Below are positions 40,868 through 54,654 of a stretch of 64,000 nt of DNA, in pieces (the stretch's first letter is position 1; every line of letters starts with the position of its first letter). This stretch comes from Setophaga petechia. Its lineage: Eukaryota; Chordata; Aves; Passeriformes; Parulidae. A model generated the notes under the pieces. It worked only from the letters and a program-made list of their open reading frames with translations, had not been told where the DNA came from and did not search any database. The position numbers and the translations under genes were made by a program. The DNA is taken from assembly GCA_024362935.1 (NCBI GenBank), contig JANCRA010000012.1:6696001-6760000 (forward strand). Reading direction: 5' to 3'.

Positions 40868-43256
40868 CACATGGAATGAACAGAAATCACAGTAATCAAC
40901 TAAATACAACTGTGCTTTATTGTCCTGAAAAAGTGGGCTGAAGTATCCTTAGTGTAATAATATTCAACATTTCAAAATAATAGTAGCTAAATTCAGTATA
41001 TAACCCACTATAAACATACTATATACCCTTAGAGAAAAGGGTATTGTTCCACTTAACAAATTACCAGAGGCAATTAAAAAAAAAAGAGAGTATTGTTTTT
41101 TAAATTCATTTTTTAAGTTCCCTTCAAATGAAGTTTCCAAATCCATTTTTTTGCAACTTCTGTCAGCATATATGATTGAGAAACTTGTGCCATTTGCAAC
41201 ATACAATTCAACTTCTATGTGATCGCATGAATTCAGTATTTCTCAAACATCAGGGTCAATACAAACTGAGAAAGCCATATAAAGTACACTGCTCCTTCTT
41301 ACAAGTAACTTCTTCATTAAACAAAAATCAAGTTCTATTTTTCCCTCCCTACTCCCTTCCAGAATTTAATCCACGTATCTCCAGCTTGAATAAAAACTTA
41401 TCTTCCTTCAACTACCACCAGTCACAACTTTCAAAAACTACAACAGCAGATGTGGAGCCACCATCTCTGAAAGATGTTTCCCACAATATTTTCACTTTGT
41501 AAACTCTTTCTTTCATTGTTTACAAAGTCATGACAGTACTGCAACACAGCAATGATGCTAAAGCTGTGATTCAGATATTATACTTAGTCTTGAGTGACTG
41601 TTTTAAAGACATGAATTTTAGCCTCATTGAAAGATATCATTACTCTATGGAATATGATTGAAGACAACTGAGTTGTGCGAAATGAATCTTCCCAACCAAC
41701 TCCCATGTACAAGTGTGTTTATGGTTTATTGCACACACACTGAAAATGGATTAGGGTGTAGCCAAAAAGGTTGAACAGAGAAATGAATGTTCATTCACAG
41801 GTATACGTTTTCAAGAAGGTAAACAGACTAGGCAAAATTGAAAACAAAACAAAAGATGGAAGCATCAAATTAATTCACTAATTTAAAATATGCAGTAATC
41901 ATTAATAATAACTGATTTGTATAGTTAATCAGAATAACCAGTATATTAACTACATATTTCACCCTTTGTACTTTCACAGTATATACTCTGTTCAGAGATC
42001 TGAATAATCACAACAACTTTATTTCTGAACTAGCGTCCAACTGAAAATTTCCAAGCTGAAGTTTTTTTGTTGCGTAGAAATGTATCTTAACAACTAAGAG
42101 TGGCAAAGACATAGTGAAATAATGCTTCCTAAGACAGCCCAGAGGACTGCTAAAATCAGATTTAACTTGAAAACCATTGTCCATTTCTGATGCCATATTA
42201 GGCATCACTTTAGAACTTCTTCATATTCACTTACAGACTCCAGCATTATTAGCATTATTTCAGTTTCATACTACAAAAAAATTCATTTCAACTAAGCACA
42301 GAACAGCCAAAATTCATCAGATTTATACACACTTTGAAATAGTTGGAGTTTTTTGATCAGTAGTTTCTGACCTACCGCTGGGAGAATAGAATCTAAATTG
42401 GAATAACCATATGAATACTTACAGAGAAAAATGTCAAGAAAATGAAGGAACTAAATGATGGAACATCTGAGTAATGACAGGAGAATAAAATTACATATTC
42501 TATCAGATTTTAATGGATTAATACTATTTGTATTAGATGGAAAATTAAAAAAAAAGAATAGGAATTGGGCTTTTGGAAATTCTGTGAGGGAAAAGTACAG
42601 CACAGATTGTCTTGAAAAATATGTAAGAGAAAAATATGTTGAACAAAAAAATCCTATGCAGAATCTACTAGAAAAAGTTACGAAATGAGAGAAGCAAGAG
42701 TTCTACTGAGGAAAAGAGGAATTCTTGATATCAGTAACTGTTGCCAGCTATCTCAGGAGAACTGTCATGCAGACGTTCTGAAACATGTGTCTTAACTAAG
42801 GAAGACAGGTCAGGGAAAAAAAGCAGATATGCAAATCATCAGCATAAGCTGACAGTGAAGCTGGAAGAAAGCCTCAGATCACCCATGAGCAGGATGGAGG
42901 AGGAAGAGTGAAAAAGAACCAAGAACCCCTGTGAGACAGGAAAAAAGGGCAGAATAGCTCTCAAAATAGACAGCCAAGGACAATGCAAGTGGCAGAGCAA
43001 AGCACAAGACTGTCACGTATCAGGAATACAAGAAAGGCCAGAATATTAAAGAAGTAGTGATCACTACTAGGAGCTGGAGAGACAAAAGAAGATAAGATTT
43101 TTATTGTTTCATGTAGTTCTAATGAGGTTGTGCATTACAGAAACAAATAGTAATGATACCAGTTTCATAAACCCTTCACAAGGATCCATGCTGCTACAAA
43201 GAAGCTATTTTTACTGAATTTTACTGGATTTGTCAAATATTAGTTTGTCCTTTGTT

Positions 43257-43273
43257 CCCCACCCCCCTCCCCC
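43257..43273. repeat. C-rich run (G-rich on minus strand)
   Basis: CCCCACCCCCCTCCCCC stands out in AT-rich surroundings. On the minus strand, the transcribed sense of TBC1D22A, it reads as three long G runs with single-base spacers, a candidate for a G-quadruplex-like fold. Confidence 0.8.
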
Positions 43274-43917
43274 AAAGTTGTGTTTGAATCTAGGTATTAT
43301 ATCTTACACAGTGGAAAAGAATTAAAATGATCTTTAATGTTTAATAGATTTTCTGTGCAGGCTGTGTAAGCGACGGATGTCTTAATAAATTTGAAACAAG
43401 GAACCAGAGAACTGTACAACATGTTAGGACCTCTGAACATTTGTTCAGGTTTTAACAACAACAAGACATCAGAACAAAAAAGGGAAAAGTCAAATGGCAG
43501 TCATGGTTTAGTTGCTAGTGCTCACTTCTACAAGTAATAATAACTAACACAACTAACTGGAGCTTCAGAAAAGAAAACTAAGTAGATTTAAAATATTAAA
43601 CTAAACAGCTTGAAATTGTGGTGTAATCTTAAATGTAATGTAGTCTTAAAACATCAGTGAAGCTCAGCAAGAAGAGGCTCTATGGGAGAACGGAGCATAA
43701 CATTAAAGAGCATGTGGATGTAAGAAAGGAAATTTTACTTTTTGTCTTCTTGTATAGCAGCACAATTCTCTTCCAGACTTCAGTCTTTGAGAACAATATT
43801 AATTTTAATAAAGCCTTCTTCTAGAAGCACTGGCTACTTCAAAGTAGCCACGGAGCAAAAGAAACTGGTTTCAAGACTGTATCTAACATTCTACAAGTAT
43901 TCTATACTCATTCATCA

Positions 43918-44030
43918 AGATCCTGATCAATAAAGCACTTGAGAGCACATGCTTAAATAAAACAATTCATGAGTTGTTCTATTGAAGTCAATGGGATTAT
44001 TCACATTCTTCAAGCTAAACTACGCTAAGC
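43918..44030. repeat. Ancient amniote interspersed repeat remnant with self-complementary core
   Basis: GATCCTGATCAATAAAGCAC, GAGAGCACATGCTTAAAT and TTGAAGTCAATGGGATTATT, followed by TCACATTCTTCAAGC, resemble a widespread old amniote repeat built around ATTGAAGTCAATGGG with flanking CACATGCTTAA elements on both sides. The family name is not certain, so none is given. The open frame that ends at 43933 is not coding. Confidence 0.5.
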
Positions 44031-45345
44031 ATAAGAAAAAGCACTTTCTCTCTGTATTCACAATCAACTTTCATTTAACCACAGAAAAATTAACATCTAT
44101 TTCAACAGTACTGGAAGCTGCCTAAAGAACTTGAACTTAGAAAAACCTACAGGCTTCCTATGCATATCACTGAGTTTTGATTTGCTATTTTTTTCATGTA
44201 TAAATACTTTCCTCATAAAAAAGCATGGGTTCTTAACTTTTTCCTTCTTTTACTTTCCACACTGAATCTTCCCTGATGTCAATGAATGCCTCCAAAGAAA
44301 AATGGACAAAAATTAGCAATACACAAACATATTTCTAATTCACACTTATGACATTAAAACAGTTGATCAAGTGGTCAAGAATTTCACATCATTAGTCCTC
44401 TTAAATATTATGAAAAGAATTTCAAGTCACTTTTTGCAAAAATGCAGAGAGCTTCCATTTTGAGATAAAGATTTTTAAATTTGATGCCTACCAGCATGCA
44501 GTGTACTTATGCTACAAAGTTAATGAAGATGGAGTCAATATGTTCAATGGAGCCTAAAAAGGCATTCAGCTGATAAGCCACTTTAAACCATCCATCTCAT
44601 AAATCACTCTAAATCCCTCTCTAGGCTCCTGAGTTTATTTACTGGGTGAAGCTTAGAAATACAACACAGCAATGAACACAAACAGAAAGACACCTCTCAT
44701 CTTGTCTTTATATCTCAAACTGAACCCCACCTCTGCTGTTCACAGTGAGCCCACTGGTAGGAAGGACAGACCTGGAACTTTGGAATTCTAGATCTGACAG
44801 ACCTCTCAACATAAAAATTCCCATGTATTGGCAAGAAATAGGCAAACCCATTCAAAGGCATGCATTTGTGCCAGTTAGCAACTTCAACTGTCATGGGGAG
44901 TCACACACAGAGGCTGTCACTGTCATTTTCATATCTGCCAGTGCCAGTGAAACTGCAGATCACAGTTGGGAAGCTGAATGTGCACACTGCTCTGTGCTAG
45001 AATGTGGTCCAGCAGAAAATCAGGACCCACTTAGTCTGCTTTCACTGAGAATTTGGGAACCCTGTCTCTCCACAAGAAACCACAAAATAAATTGGAAAAC
45101 CTAACAAACTAGACTTGGATGATCAACAAAAGATACATACACACCATTATAATTCTACAAATACCATCTGTTTTTTTTCTATTATAGGAGAAAACCTGTG
45201 AGCTATATTCATATATAAAACACTGTCATATATGAATGAGATTATTCTAAATTCACACTGAAAAGCTAAATTATTCTTTAAGAAATTTGGTTTTTCTCCC
45301 TTGTGCACATAATCCTTAGGCATGTTAAAGACTGTACATAAAGTT

Positions 45346-45359
45346 GTATATATATATAT
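45346..45359. repeat. Short (TA)n tract
   Basis: About seven TA units between AGTTG and TGTAG. Confidence 0.85.
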
Positions 45360-48300
45360 GTAGTTAAAGCAGCGTGGTTCATTTTTTAACTAACACTCTT
45401 ACCTTCTTTTCTTTGAGCTTCCCATTATTTCAGATTGCACTTAACACAAGACAAACAATAAGAGGTTAGTGACTTCAGTAGTGCTGTACTACTGAAATAT
45501 AATTGCCTGCCACAATAAATTCCTAATGAGCACAACTCTTGCCAGTGGAAGGTTGCCCTGGCAACAAAATTATTCCAGAAGGTAACTACCCATTTGGTAG
45601 AAGGCAATGACACTCAGTTGTCTGACAAAGATTTGAAAATTATAAAAACTTTTTAACTGCTCAAGTTCAACAGAAACTTGATGTACCAAGACTCTCTTGA
45701 CACAAGAAAATACTGAATACAAAGGGATTGAGAAACTTCCAAATGAATGCAGACTCAAAACAAGGACATTATGTTAAAACAGGTACATGTTTGGATCGCC
45801 AGTCTTACAATAAAAAGCTCTTCTCTCACTTGTTCATGTCTTCCTATAGTTCCAAATACCTAAATATGATCTAAACCACACTTTTACATTTACTTTTAAA
45901 GAGAACAATGTGAAAATGGTTTCCTGAATTATAATGCAAGTTCTCAAGATCAAGGCTGGGCTCAGTAGACAGCAGGATGGTGAATTCCAGCTCTGAGGTA
46001 GGGAGCTAAAAACATTCCCAAGAGAAAACAAGAGGTGGCAGAATCAAAAGTAGAGGCATGACCTGAGTACAGCCTCCTAAGGACACTGATGCATTTTAAC
46101 CCAGGAGCTGTTTTCTCTTACAGTCTAGGGCAGGTAGTGACAAGAAGAGTCACTACCAAGACACACAGTATTTTTTACCTTTATTTCCCAAGAAAATTAA
46201 ACTTTCATGTTCGCATTTTACATCTGGCAGGAAAGGTTATATCCCACTATGTCTGTCTCCCCTACTCCAGAACATTTAACCTACTAGCCAGTTTCAAATT
46301 GACAAATGCTTAAGAATTTGAAAGAAATGATCCTACCCACGTGTTAGTAATTGGATATTAAATATTCATATGTCCAGACACTTCTTACAAGGTAAGTAAA
46401 TCAGATTCTAAAATTAAATTATTGTCAGATGAGAGAGAATGTGTTCATAAATTAAAAGGACAAAAATAACAGAACAGAATCTGTGTTGTTCAATAAAATA
46501 CTAAGGGGTCTTGAAAAGTATTAGTTTGGTAGAGATAAAAAATTATTCCTAATAGTTTTTTACTGGTAAAAAATACAGTTGGCTTCAAAAATTTTCAGAA
46601 AGCTGTTGTGCCACTGACTAATAAAACGACAAATGAAATGCAGTGTGGATAAATACACACAGAGGTAAAAACATTTAAAAGCACTGATGTCATCCATGAC
46701 ACAAACCACTGAGACAGTCAAGTTGGACTAATCATGAACAAATACCTGATGTACTCACCTTTGAGAGGAAAAATGGATTCTCAGCACTTCTGGAAAACTG
46801 TACCAATATTATTTCTTAAAATTTAACATTAGATGCCTACTTTTAAACAAAATCCCCTAAATCAAAATCTAGTAATGAGCTACATAATGGTACCACAAAA
46901 TAAACAGGAAACAAATATGTCTGTTACCATATTGGTCAATAAAGCATGAGGTCCATTATGAGTAGTGTTCATTTTTATTTTCATGTACGTCAAAGAAATG
47001 AAAAGTACACTTCAGCCTTCCTTGAAGAAGGGAAGATATAAATGGTGGTCAATACATTTACATTTTCCAGAAAAAAATAGTGTTTATTTTGGGCAAAAAA
47101 AGCCTTGGTGTCCTCAGTTAAGAAAAAAGAATAAATTTAAAGAAAGAAAAAAATGTATTTTTCTAGATCCACCAGCAGGATTTCAGGAAGAAAGATAAAG
47201 CTGGCAGGCTCCACAAGGAACAGGTGCTCCCTACTGAAGTTTGTCTAAGGCATGCAACCTGAGAAATGTACTATCTACCAAGAAAGAAAATCTGCTTTGG
47301 AAAGATGGCAAATAAGGACAAGCGATCATTCTGATCTAACACCAGGGCTGAAATCACAGCTCCTCTCTCTCATCCTCTCTCCCTTGCACCGGCTGTGGCT
47401 CTCATCAGCCTCCTCACTTCCCTAATGTGAAGAAAACTAATAGATACTGTCAAGGAGCTGAGGGGAACAGAAACTAGAAGAAAAACCTATTTCAGCAGTG
47501 AGACAGTAAATCAAATCACCAGTACTGTCAAATTCTGTCAGTGTTATTATTTGCCTTTTTCTGTGTCTTTTGTTAATCTTTGTAACATTTTGTAATCTTT
47601 GTTTTGCATTTTAAATGGTAGGATTTTATAAATTCTTATATTTGTACCTAATTTTACACAGTAAGCTTTAAGTACTTTGGTAACAGTAAAGTTTTCTTTA
47701 CACAAGAACAGGGCAATGCTGCTAAGTAGGACAGCAGGGCACTGTAAACAGTACCTACCTCACCTCCATGGTTTTGTGCTTCCAATGAGTCTGAGTGCAT
47801 TATTCATGTCAACTGCATCAGCTACTTACTGGGGAGCTGGCAATACAGCAGTCAGCTAAATGGTATGAAACAAAAATGCTTCCTGGCAGGTGAAAATATT
47901 AGGCTGTACACTTCAACTCTAAACATTCATGCAGCATATGACAGCATGTATTTAGAACTGAAAACTAACATACATTGCTGCTACTTTATTTTCCTTTTGC
48001 CTTTTCCTTTTCTGAGCAAGTTTTTAGCTATGAAACTATGGTGAGTTACACAGAGAAATCACTGCACAAAAGACAGCACAAAAAGGTAATTTATGTGAGC
48101 ACATCAGATCAGAAGGTAAACACTTTAATGAAAAATACATCCACTCCATTCTACATGAAAAATAAATTAAGTACTTTTATGTCTATGAAAATTCCTATCC
48201 TATTTAAAACACCAGTCAGTATAACACCTTGTTATCTTGCACCCAGATAATTCGATGGCATTGATAGAGACTTCCTTCCAGCTGCAAACTGCCTACAAGT

Positions 48301-49123
48301 CAAATGCAGTTTGAACTCCATTTAAGTAGTTAAATATACTGATACCCTAAACACTGTTCTGCTCTAAGTATTGGTACGCAAGCACTGATATTAAAGTCCT
48401 GTATTGCCATTTCTAGTCAAGGATGAAGAAGTGGGAATGGCTGCCACCACTGAAATGGCATTGCTTCCTATCCCCAACACAGGAACACACAGCTACATAA
48501 ACACAGCCTACCTTACGAGTGCCTGAAGGACAACACACATTTTAAGAACTTGAATAAATGAAAATAAAAACTTCAATGGAAACTGCCATCAAATGTCTTA
48601 GTCTGAAGAAACGATACTTTCTGAGATTTGATGGTAAGCATACAAAATACTTATCTAGAGTACGACAGCACAGATGATGAGCATTGAGGCATCTCTACCT
48701 TTTCTAATACAGTATGTTAAATCTTGAGCTAAAGTTAGAAGCCCACAGAAGTCACTTTCAAATAGCAAAGAAATCTTTAAAATAGTGTCAAAGCATCCTT
48801 CTGTCAAGGACCAAATATAAAACTAACTTGTATTTTGTAAGTCCGTGGAAATGTGTTAAACACTTATATATACTGAATAATTCAGCCATCACGCCACTTT
48901 GTTTTACCAATCCTTTGTGCCAAAAAAGATGATAACATATAAGATAAAAAGGCAAGATATAATAAAAGATAAAACTCGGGTCTTATGTTACACTATTTTG
49001 GTTTGTGGACATGAACATTCATATTTATCAGTTTCAGTTCTATGGATTTAAATTTTAAATGTCTTGGGTATAACTTAACAAGCAATTGGTATTTTGAAAA
49101 AATTTACAAGATATTTACTGCAT

Positions 49124-49139
49124 TAAAAAAAAAAAAAAA
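49124..49139. repeat. Poly(A), about 16 bases
   Basis: A homopolymer in the intron with no recognisable retrosequence upstream. Confidence 0.9.
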
Positions 49140-52100
49140 CCAACACCAAGGCCTGAAACAAGTGAAGAAGTAGGATAATTCACTCATCAAAATGCAAGTC
49201 AGGTTAAAGAATAAATCAAACTAAATACTTACAGCTAAAAAGCTTTCTCAACATATCTTTTGTAAGCAAAATTCATATTGTCTTTACTTTTTCTACTTTA
49301 CACAGTTCTTCAGAAGACAGCGATGTATTTTAGTGGATTTCATCAGAATAACAGAGCATTTATTGATGTGAGGATTTGGGAGCCTTTCCAAATTTCTCTT
49401 CCCCTCAACTCTAACTAGCTCAAGTACAGGTATTTTGGATATCTTCAACGATTTACTCCACAGACCCTAACAACTGACTGATGAATCCTAAATTAAACTA
49501 GACAGAGAATATGACTCCAGCAAGAGTACTCTTACTACCACACATTCCACCACAGAGGTGGGTATCATTAAAGTGTCCAATTCTATTCTCACAAAAGTCA
49601 CTGGAAGAACAGCAACAAATACCAAGAGACAGAACGCAGTTCCAACATCTCCAGCCAACAGCAGTTATCTCTCACTCTAGGAAATACACAACAGCAGACA
49701 ATTTAAGTGTGTTGTTACTCCCCCAAAAACCCTCTGCTGCAGTTCATGAGAAACTGGGGCCTGCTGTGAGAATCACCAATCTAGAAATTAAGCTGGAAAC
49801 AGCACAGTATTTATTTTTCCACTGAAACAGATGAAAACAGGCAGCTTGGCGAAACAAGGCACAGTTTCAGCTTTAATGGGGAGAGAGGAAGACAAAAGAG
49901 AGAAAAATGTTATTTTCCATGAAAACAGCTGTAGCAGCAGATCCTCTCTTTCAAAAGGTGCCACTGGTCTCCTCTCATTGGATTTCTGCAGTGCCAGATG
50001 CACACTGGGTGCAGACATGAAGGGATCAGACAATTCTGCCTTCCTTCCTATTCCTTCCACATGCAGGAATCTGACTGTCCCACCCCTCCTGAACCCTCAT
50101 CTGACACTGCTTCTATGCCATTCCCACATCATGACACACATTGGGACAAGAGATGTCTGTAAACATCTGCCTTCAAAATGCCCCATCCCTTCCCAAGAGC
50201 CACAGGGAAGGTAGATCTGAACAAAAGCCTGACATCAACAGTGTAGGGATGAATGCCTGTAGTCCCTGCTGACGTTACATAACAAGATGATCAGTTCACC
50301 TTTCTGAACTCCAAGTGCAGGTAAAGTTAATTCTGTTTACAGTAGTTCAAGATTATCAGGGGGTAAAAGTCAGTACAGTCACATCCTAACTACTCACTGA
50401 AATAGCAGACAGTAAAACTGTGTAAATCTAAGCAGAATTCCCAAGTGCCCTTAATTTACTGCTTCAGGACACATGTAGCAAAAGCAAGCCTGGTAAGAGG
50501 ATCATCAGCATTTGAGTACAGGAAGAAAAGTAGTTAACCATCTATCCAGCCCTAACAATTACTAGTAGGATTGCTCCTCCCATCTGTATCTGGAAAGCTA
50601 ATTATATTTCTTGCCTTTACTCATTTTACATGTCTCTTTCAAATCCAAATATCACAGGTCCATCCATAGCTAAACCCTCTGACTTCTTTAACAATATATC
50701 TCTAAATGAGATATATATTTTGGCCTATAGCAGGCTTTAGAGTTAAAAAAATTAAACAGACAAGAAAATCAACTGAAGAAACTCCGTCTCTGAAGTGTTT
50801 TCCATTCAAAAAGCAGCACTGCTAGTACAACTGTAAACAATTAACTCAGAAATCCCAGGCAACAGAATGGCTTAATGACAAGTTGGGTAAAAATCTGTAA
50901 CATTATTGTTTAACACCTTAGCAAAAACTTTGCATGAACTTTACTGGCTCTTGCAGGTTCACTGCATTTATTACCCATAGTATCAAGGTGAAAAGATTCA
51001 TATTATAGGTTGCTAATCAGTGTAATACAAGCACAACTGAAATCTGATTAGCAACTTGAGGAGCTGCTTGAAGTTTCAGAAAAAGGTGTCTAAGGTATCC
51101 TTATTGGTTTTAAATACACTATTAGACAAGACATGAATACAGACCCGTCTACTACATAATGAAACCTAAGAAACAGCACAAATCTGCTGTACCTGCTGAG
51201 TCAAAACACAGAATTAGTCCTTAAGTTTGTTTAATATACAAAAATAGTCTCCACTCTGTGTATAAGAATTCTATGTAGGTATTTGGATAAAAATACCTTG
51301 AAGAAGGTATTTAAAAGATACCTTTAGAAATCTCATGCAAAGACTTAAGTATCAAGCTTTTAAATACTACTTTAAATACATCATAATGTTTTAAAAATTA
51401 TAATTAAATAATCAGAAGCATTTATTATGGATAAAGGTCCCATTGAAGTGCAGCTTGAGAGGTGCCTATGGATTCGCAATGAGAAAGGGCTCCTTCCAGC
51501 ATGGCAATAGTTTGAGAAATTAACCCCAGACTTCCTTTTCAAAGGAAAATTCTCAACATTATCATAAAATAATAGCTCAGAGATTAACTCTAATTGAAAT
51601 TCTGTAAAAAAAAATTTGGGGGGGCATATATCAGTAGTTAGCAGGATTAAAGAGGCTCTCTTACATTATTTTATCATATAGATAAGGCTAATGATTAGGT
51701 ACCATGAGCAGTGCTAGAGGTAGCATGGTAAAAAACCTTCAGGAGCTAGAAATACTGCAGCAACAGCAACAAAAATTATTCAAAAGGAGATAAATTAGTT
51801 ACAGTAAAACATTTAAATACCCCAGTCTTTCAGAAAGTTCTTATAAAGAATAAATTTTTTACTCTGGAATAAAATGCCAGGTAATACACCACAATGAATA
51901 ATAGATATTATAATGAAACAAAGGAGGCAAAAGAGTCTCAGATGAAACCAATAGCCACGTTCAATTCAGATATTTGTTGAAGATAAACTCTGCAAGGATA
52001 CCACCTCTTAGAACAGATTAACAGTAGAATAGATAGATTCCTCATTTCCTAACATGTTCTTATCAGATTTGGATACCATCAGACTTCACTGAAACAACAT

Positions 52101-52995
52101 ACTGGATTCATTAAATGAAGAGCAAGCAGTTCTTCACCCTCTGTTAAAGGTCTGGATAAATGATCTAGCAGACATTCTGGCATTAAAGTGTATTAAACCA
52201 ACAGAACATTTCTACATAATGAGTAGATATAAAGACAATGATATTTTAAGATACTACATCTCTTTAGAAGGTGTAAATTATGAGTTAATCTCATCTTTAC
52301 TGATTAATACAATTGAAAATTCTTAAGGAATTTAAAATTTGTTACTTTTCCCTCCCCCACTAACCTCAACAAGGAAGTTGGTAGATAAGGATATATAGTT
52401 TAAACATACAGTCAAGAATTGTAACCAGAAGGTACTGGAACATGAAGTAATAGAACTGAGAATGGATAAACCACTTTTCTCAAACATCAATTCTTTGTCT
52501 TGACATTAAGAAAATAAGTTATTAAGGAAAAATAATTACCACACCAAGAGGTCAGCAACATGGAGTTTTGTCTAAACAAAGAGTAAAACAGAGAACATGA
52601 CAAAGGACAAAGGCTGAGAACTGAAGACTGAAAGCTAATATTGGATTGAGTAGCTAAGCAGGTGGACAATAAGAAGCCTGGAACTCAGAATTGATGGAGG
52701 GCATTGATTAGGCACAATTCAATGTTTCACTTCTCTGAAGAGAGAGAAGGGAGTATTGAGTGATGTTCAATTTAGTACTATAAACTATCATGACATCAAA
52801 TGCTTGGCTTTGAAGGGCAAGAAGACTGAAGACATTAAATGTTTCTAAGTAGTGGTGAACATTGAAGGTTTTTTCTTTTATTATGGTGATACTTAGACAA
52901 CACTAAAGCAAAAGGTTCAAGAAAAGCCACTCACAAAGATACTGGCATGCCCAAAACACATTACCAGAGTTATGGAGGTTTTAAAAAGTACTTAC

Positions 52996-53123
52996 TTGGT
53001 ATGTGTCCCATAACCTGATGGTACACCGTAAAGGGACTTCTCTCATCAGCAAGTTATTCATCCAACGGAAAGCAAATTGCAAGTATTTCACCTCATGCTG
53101 ATCCAAGTGCCTATGAACTTGTT
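52996..53123 (-). CDS. TBC1D22A: TBC1D22A internal coding exon (late part of TBC domain)
   Basis: Read on the minus strand, this 128-base exon gives two bases completing a Glu codon, then 42 codons with no stop. The encoded segment starts QVHRHLDQHEVKYLQ and continues with FAFRWMNNLLMRE, then LRCTIRLWDTYQ. The FxFRW...MRE..LR.TIRLWD pattern is the conserved C-terminal motif of TBC (Rab-GAP) domains and matches the TBC1D22 subfamily almost residue for residue. The acceptor is a pyrimidine-rich TCTGTCTTCAG just above 53123. The donor is GTAAGT just below 52996. The HLDQHEV stretch fits my memory of TBC1D22A better than TBC1D22B, and the large AT-rich introns fit it too. TBC1D22 proteins are known as Golgi-associated putative Rab GAPs that bind ACBD3. 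The catalytic Arg and Gln fingers lie upstream and are not in this exon. The main alternative is the paralogue TBC1D22B. Confidence 0.95.
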
Positions 53124-54654
53124 CTGAAGACAGAATAAACAGGTATTTTACTGCAGCTTTTCTGAAATCTTGAAGTATCAAGTTCTCTGTCTAAAACAAT
53201 CAAATACGCCTCCAATCTCAAGGAAAAAACTTGTAGTGGTGCATGCAAATTCTCACATCCAAATGAGAACACTCAAAATATAAATTAGTTGAACATTACA
53301 CTGGACTGATTTTTCTGCCACTTCATAGATTAAATAACTGGTCTGAGTTGCACTATCTTAATAAAACATTAAGATCAGAGTTTTAAGATATATCACAAAA
53401 AATATACAAAGTTATAATGTGAAATCATTAGGTACATATACCCTCACTAATTTCTTAGGCTACAAATTTTTTGAGACAACACAACAAGAAACATAGTTTC
53501 CAAATAACATAATGGCCTCCAAAAAGAAAATTCTGGCAATCAAAAAAGAAAATTATTAAATTAAGAAGGTAAAGAAATATAAGGAAAGGACATATAAAGG
53601 TTGCATTTGTTTGAGACAAGAAAAAGTGCAATTAATGTGTAGGAAATACAGGGAGAAAACTTAACTAATTTACAGCTTAAATAATTTCTTAGTATTACAA
53701 ATAAATGCAAATAAAACCAGTACAAATCAGTGGTTTCTAAACCAGTACTCTCATACACTGTGTTTCTTGTAGAACACACACTATTTGAAAGCTGTGACAA
53801 TCTCTTGCATGGGTTATTGCTAGAGCTAACAGAACTAATCTACTACATGGCTTGTCTATACTGAGAGAATTTTCTGCAAAAAGGATCCCAGACATTCTGC
53901 TAACAGGCTTTAGTTAACAGGCTCAAAAATGACATTAGCATGGTGTAGATGACAAATACTGCAGAAATGCTCATGTCTTCTTTTGGACAAATTTATGACA
54001 AGAAGTCTTTGTTAAAGCCTAAGTAAGACAATCCTACTGTCCTTCTGTATACAAATACATCTTTGGAGATTTTTGCTGCCCAAATTATCCCTTCATCCAA
54101 ATTCACAGAGGTGTATTACCAGCTAAAACAATGAGTAAATGCTCATCTTCCTAACTTTACAAATCTAAGAAATATCTAAAAAGGGACTAAACCACTAAAT
54201 TAATTAAAAGAATAATCTCAAGAGTATGGAATCACTATTGCAGGAAACATTACCTAGAGATTAAGGGAACAGAAGTTAAGTGATACTAAATTATGATAAA
54301 GACTAAAGCTGTTCAATTTTTTTCCCCTCAGGATGTAGTTTTTGGCTATATGAAAGTGTCAGCCAATATAAAACAGTTTTTCAATAGATTTTAAAAACAA
54401 TCAAAAATGAGAGCTTTTAAAAAAAGTAAGACACAACAACACATTACTCCAAAGGTCCACTTAACACATCTTGTCTCCAATGATAACTAAAAGCAAATAT
54501 CAATGAAAATGTATTAAGCACTGGTATTTCCCCATAGCACTTGTCAGCCTCTATTTTATCTGTGGCTAAAGTAGTCTTCAGCAGACCTGGTATTTATGTT
54601 CCTAAAGTCACACCCTTCCACAATATAAATATAAACAAATACAGACAAATTCTT

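Larger units (their letters stand above)
18263..52995 (-). other. TBC1D22A: TBC1D22A intron between the two recognised exons
   Basis: This 34,733-base intron is bounded by GTAAGT at its 5' end (top coordinate) and TTTTTTCTAG at its 3' end, in phase 0. It is AT-rich with no CpG island seen. It holds CR1 fragments at 20826-22095, 35228-35312, 37855-38650 and 40035-40115, an ancient repeat at 43918-44030, a TA microsatellite at 31384-31411, and small tandem repeats near 20.4, 34.0, 35.1, 37.1 and 40.8 kb. Outside these I recognise no gene, no RNA gene and no exon. The longer open frames in it have no recognisable motif. A skipped or alternative exon cannot be excluded by eye. Confidence 0.9.

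Noticed and set aside
44745..45104. 119-residue plus-strand frame with more balanced composition
   Set aside because: No recognisable domain or plausible splice context. It may be an unidentified old repeat.
49511..50214. Two neighbouring plus-strand frames (104 and 127 residues) in slightly GC-richer sequence
   Set aside because: They are in different frames, have no motif, promoter or splice pattern that I can support, and lie antisense in an intron.
52140..52200. Possible CR1 fragment around GGATAAATGATCTAGCAGAC
   Set aside because: The similarity to CR1 is limited to about ten bases, too short to support.
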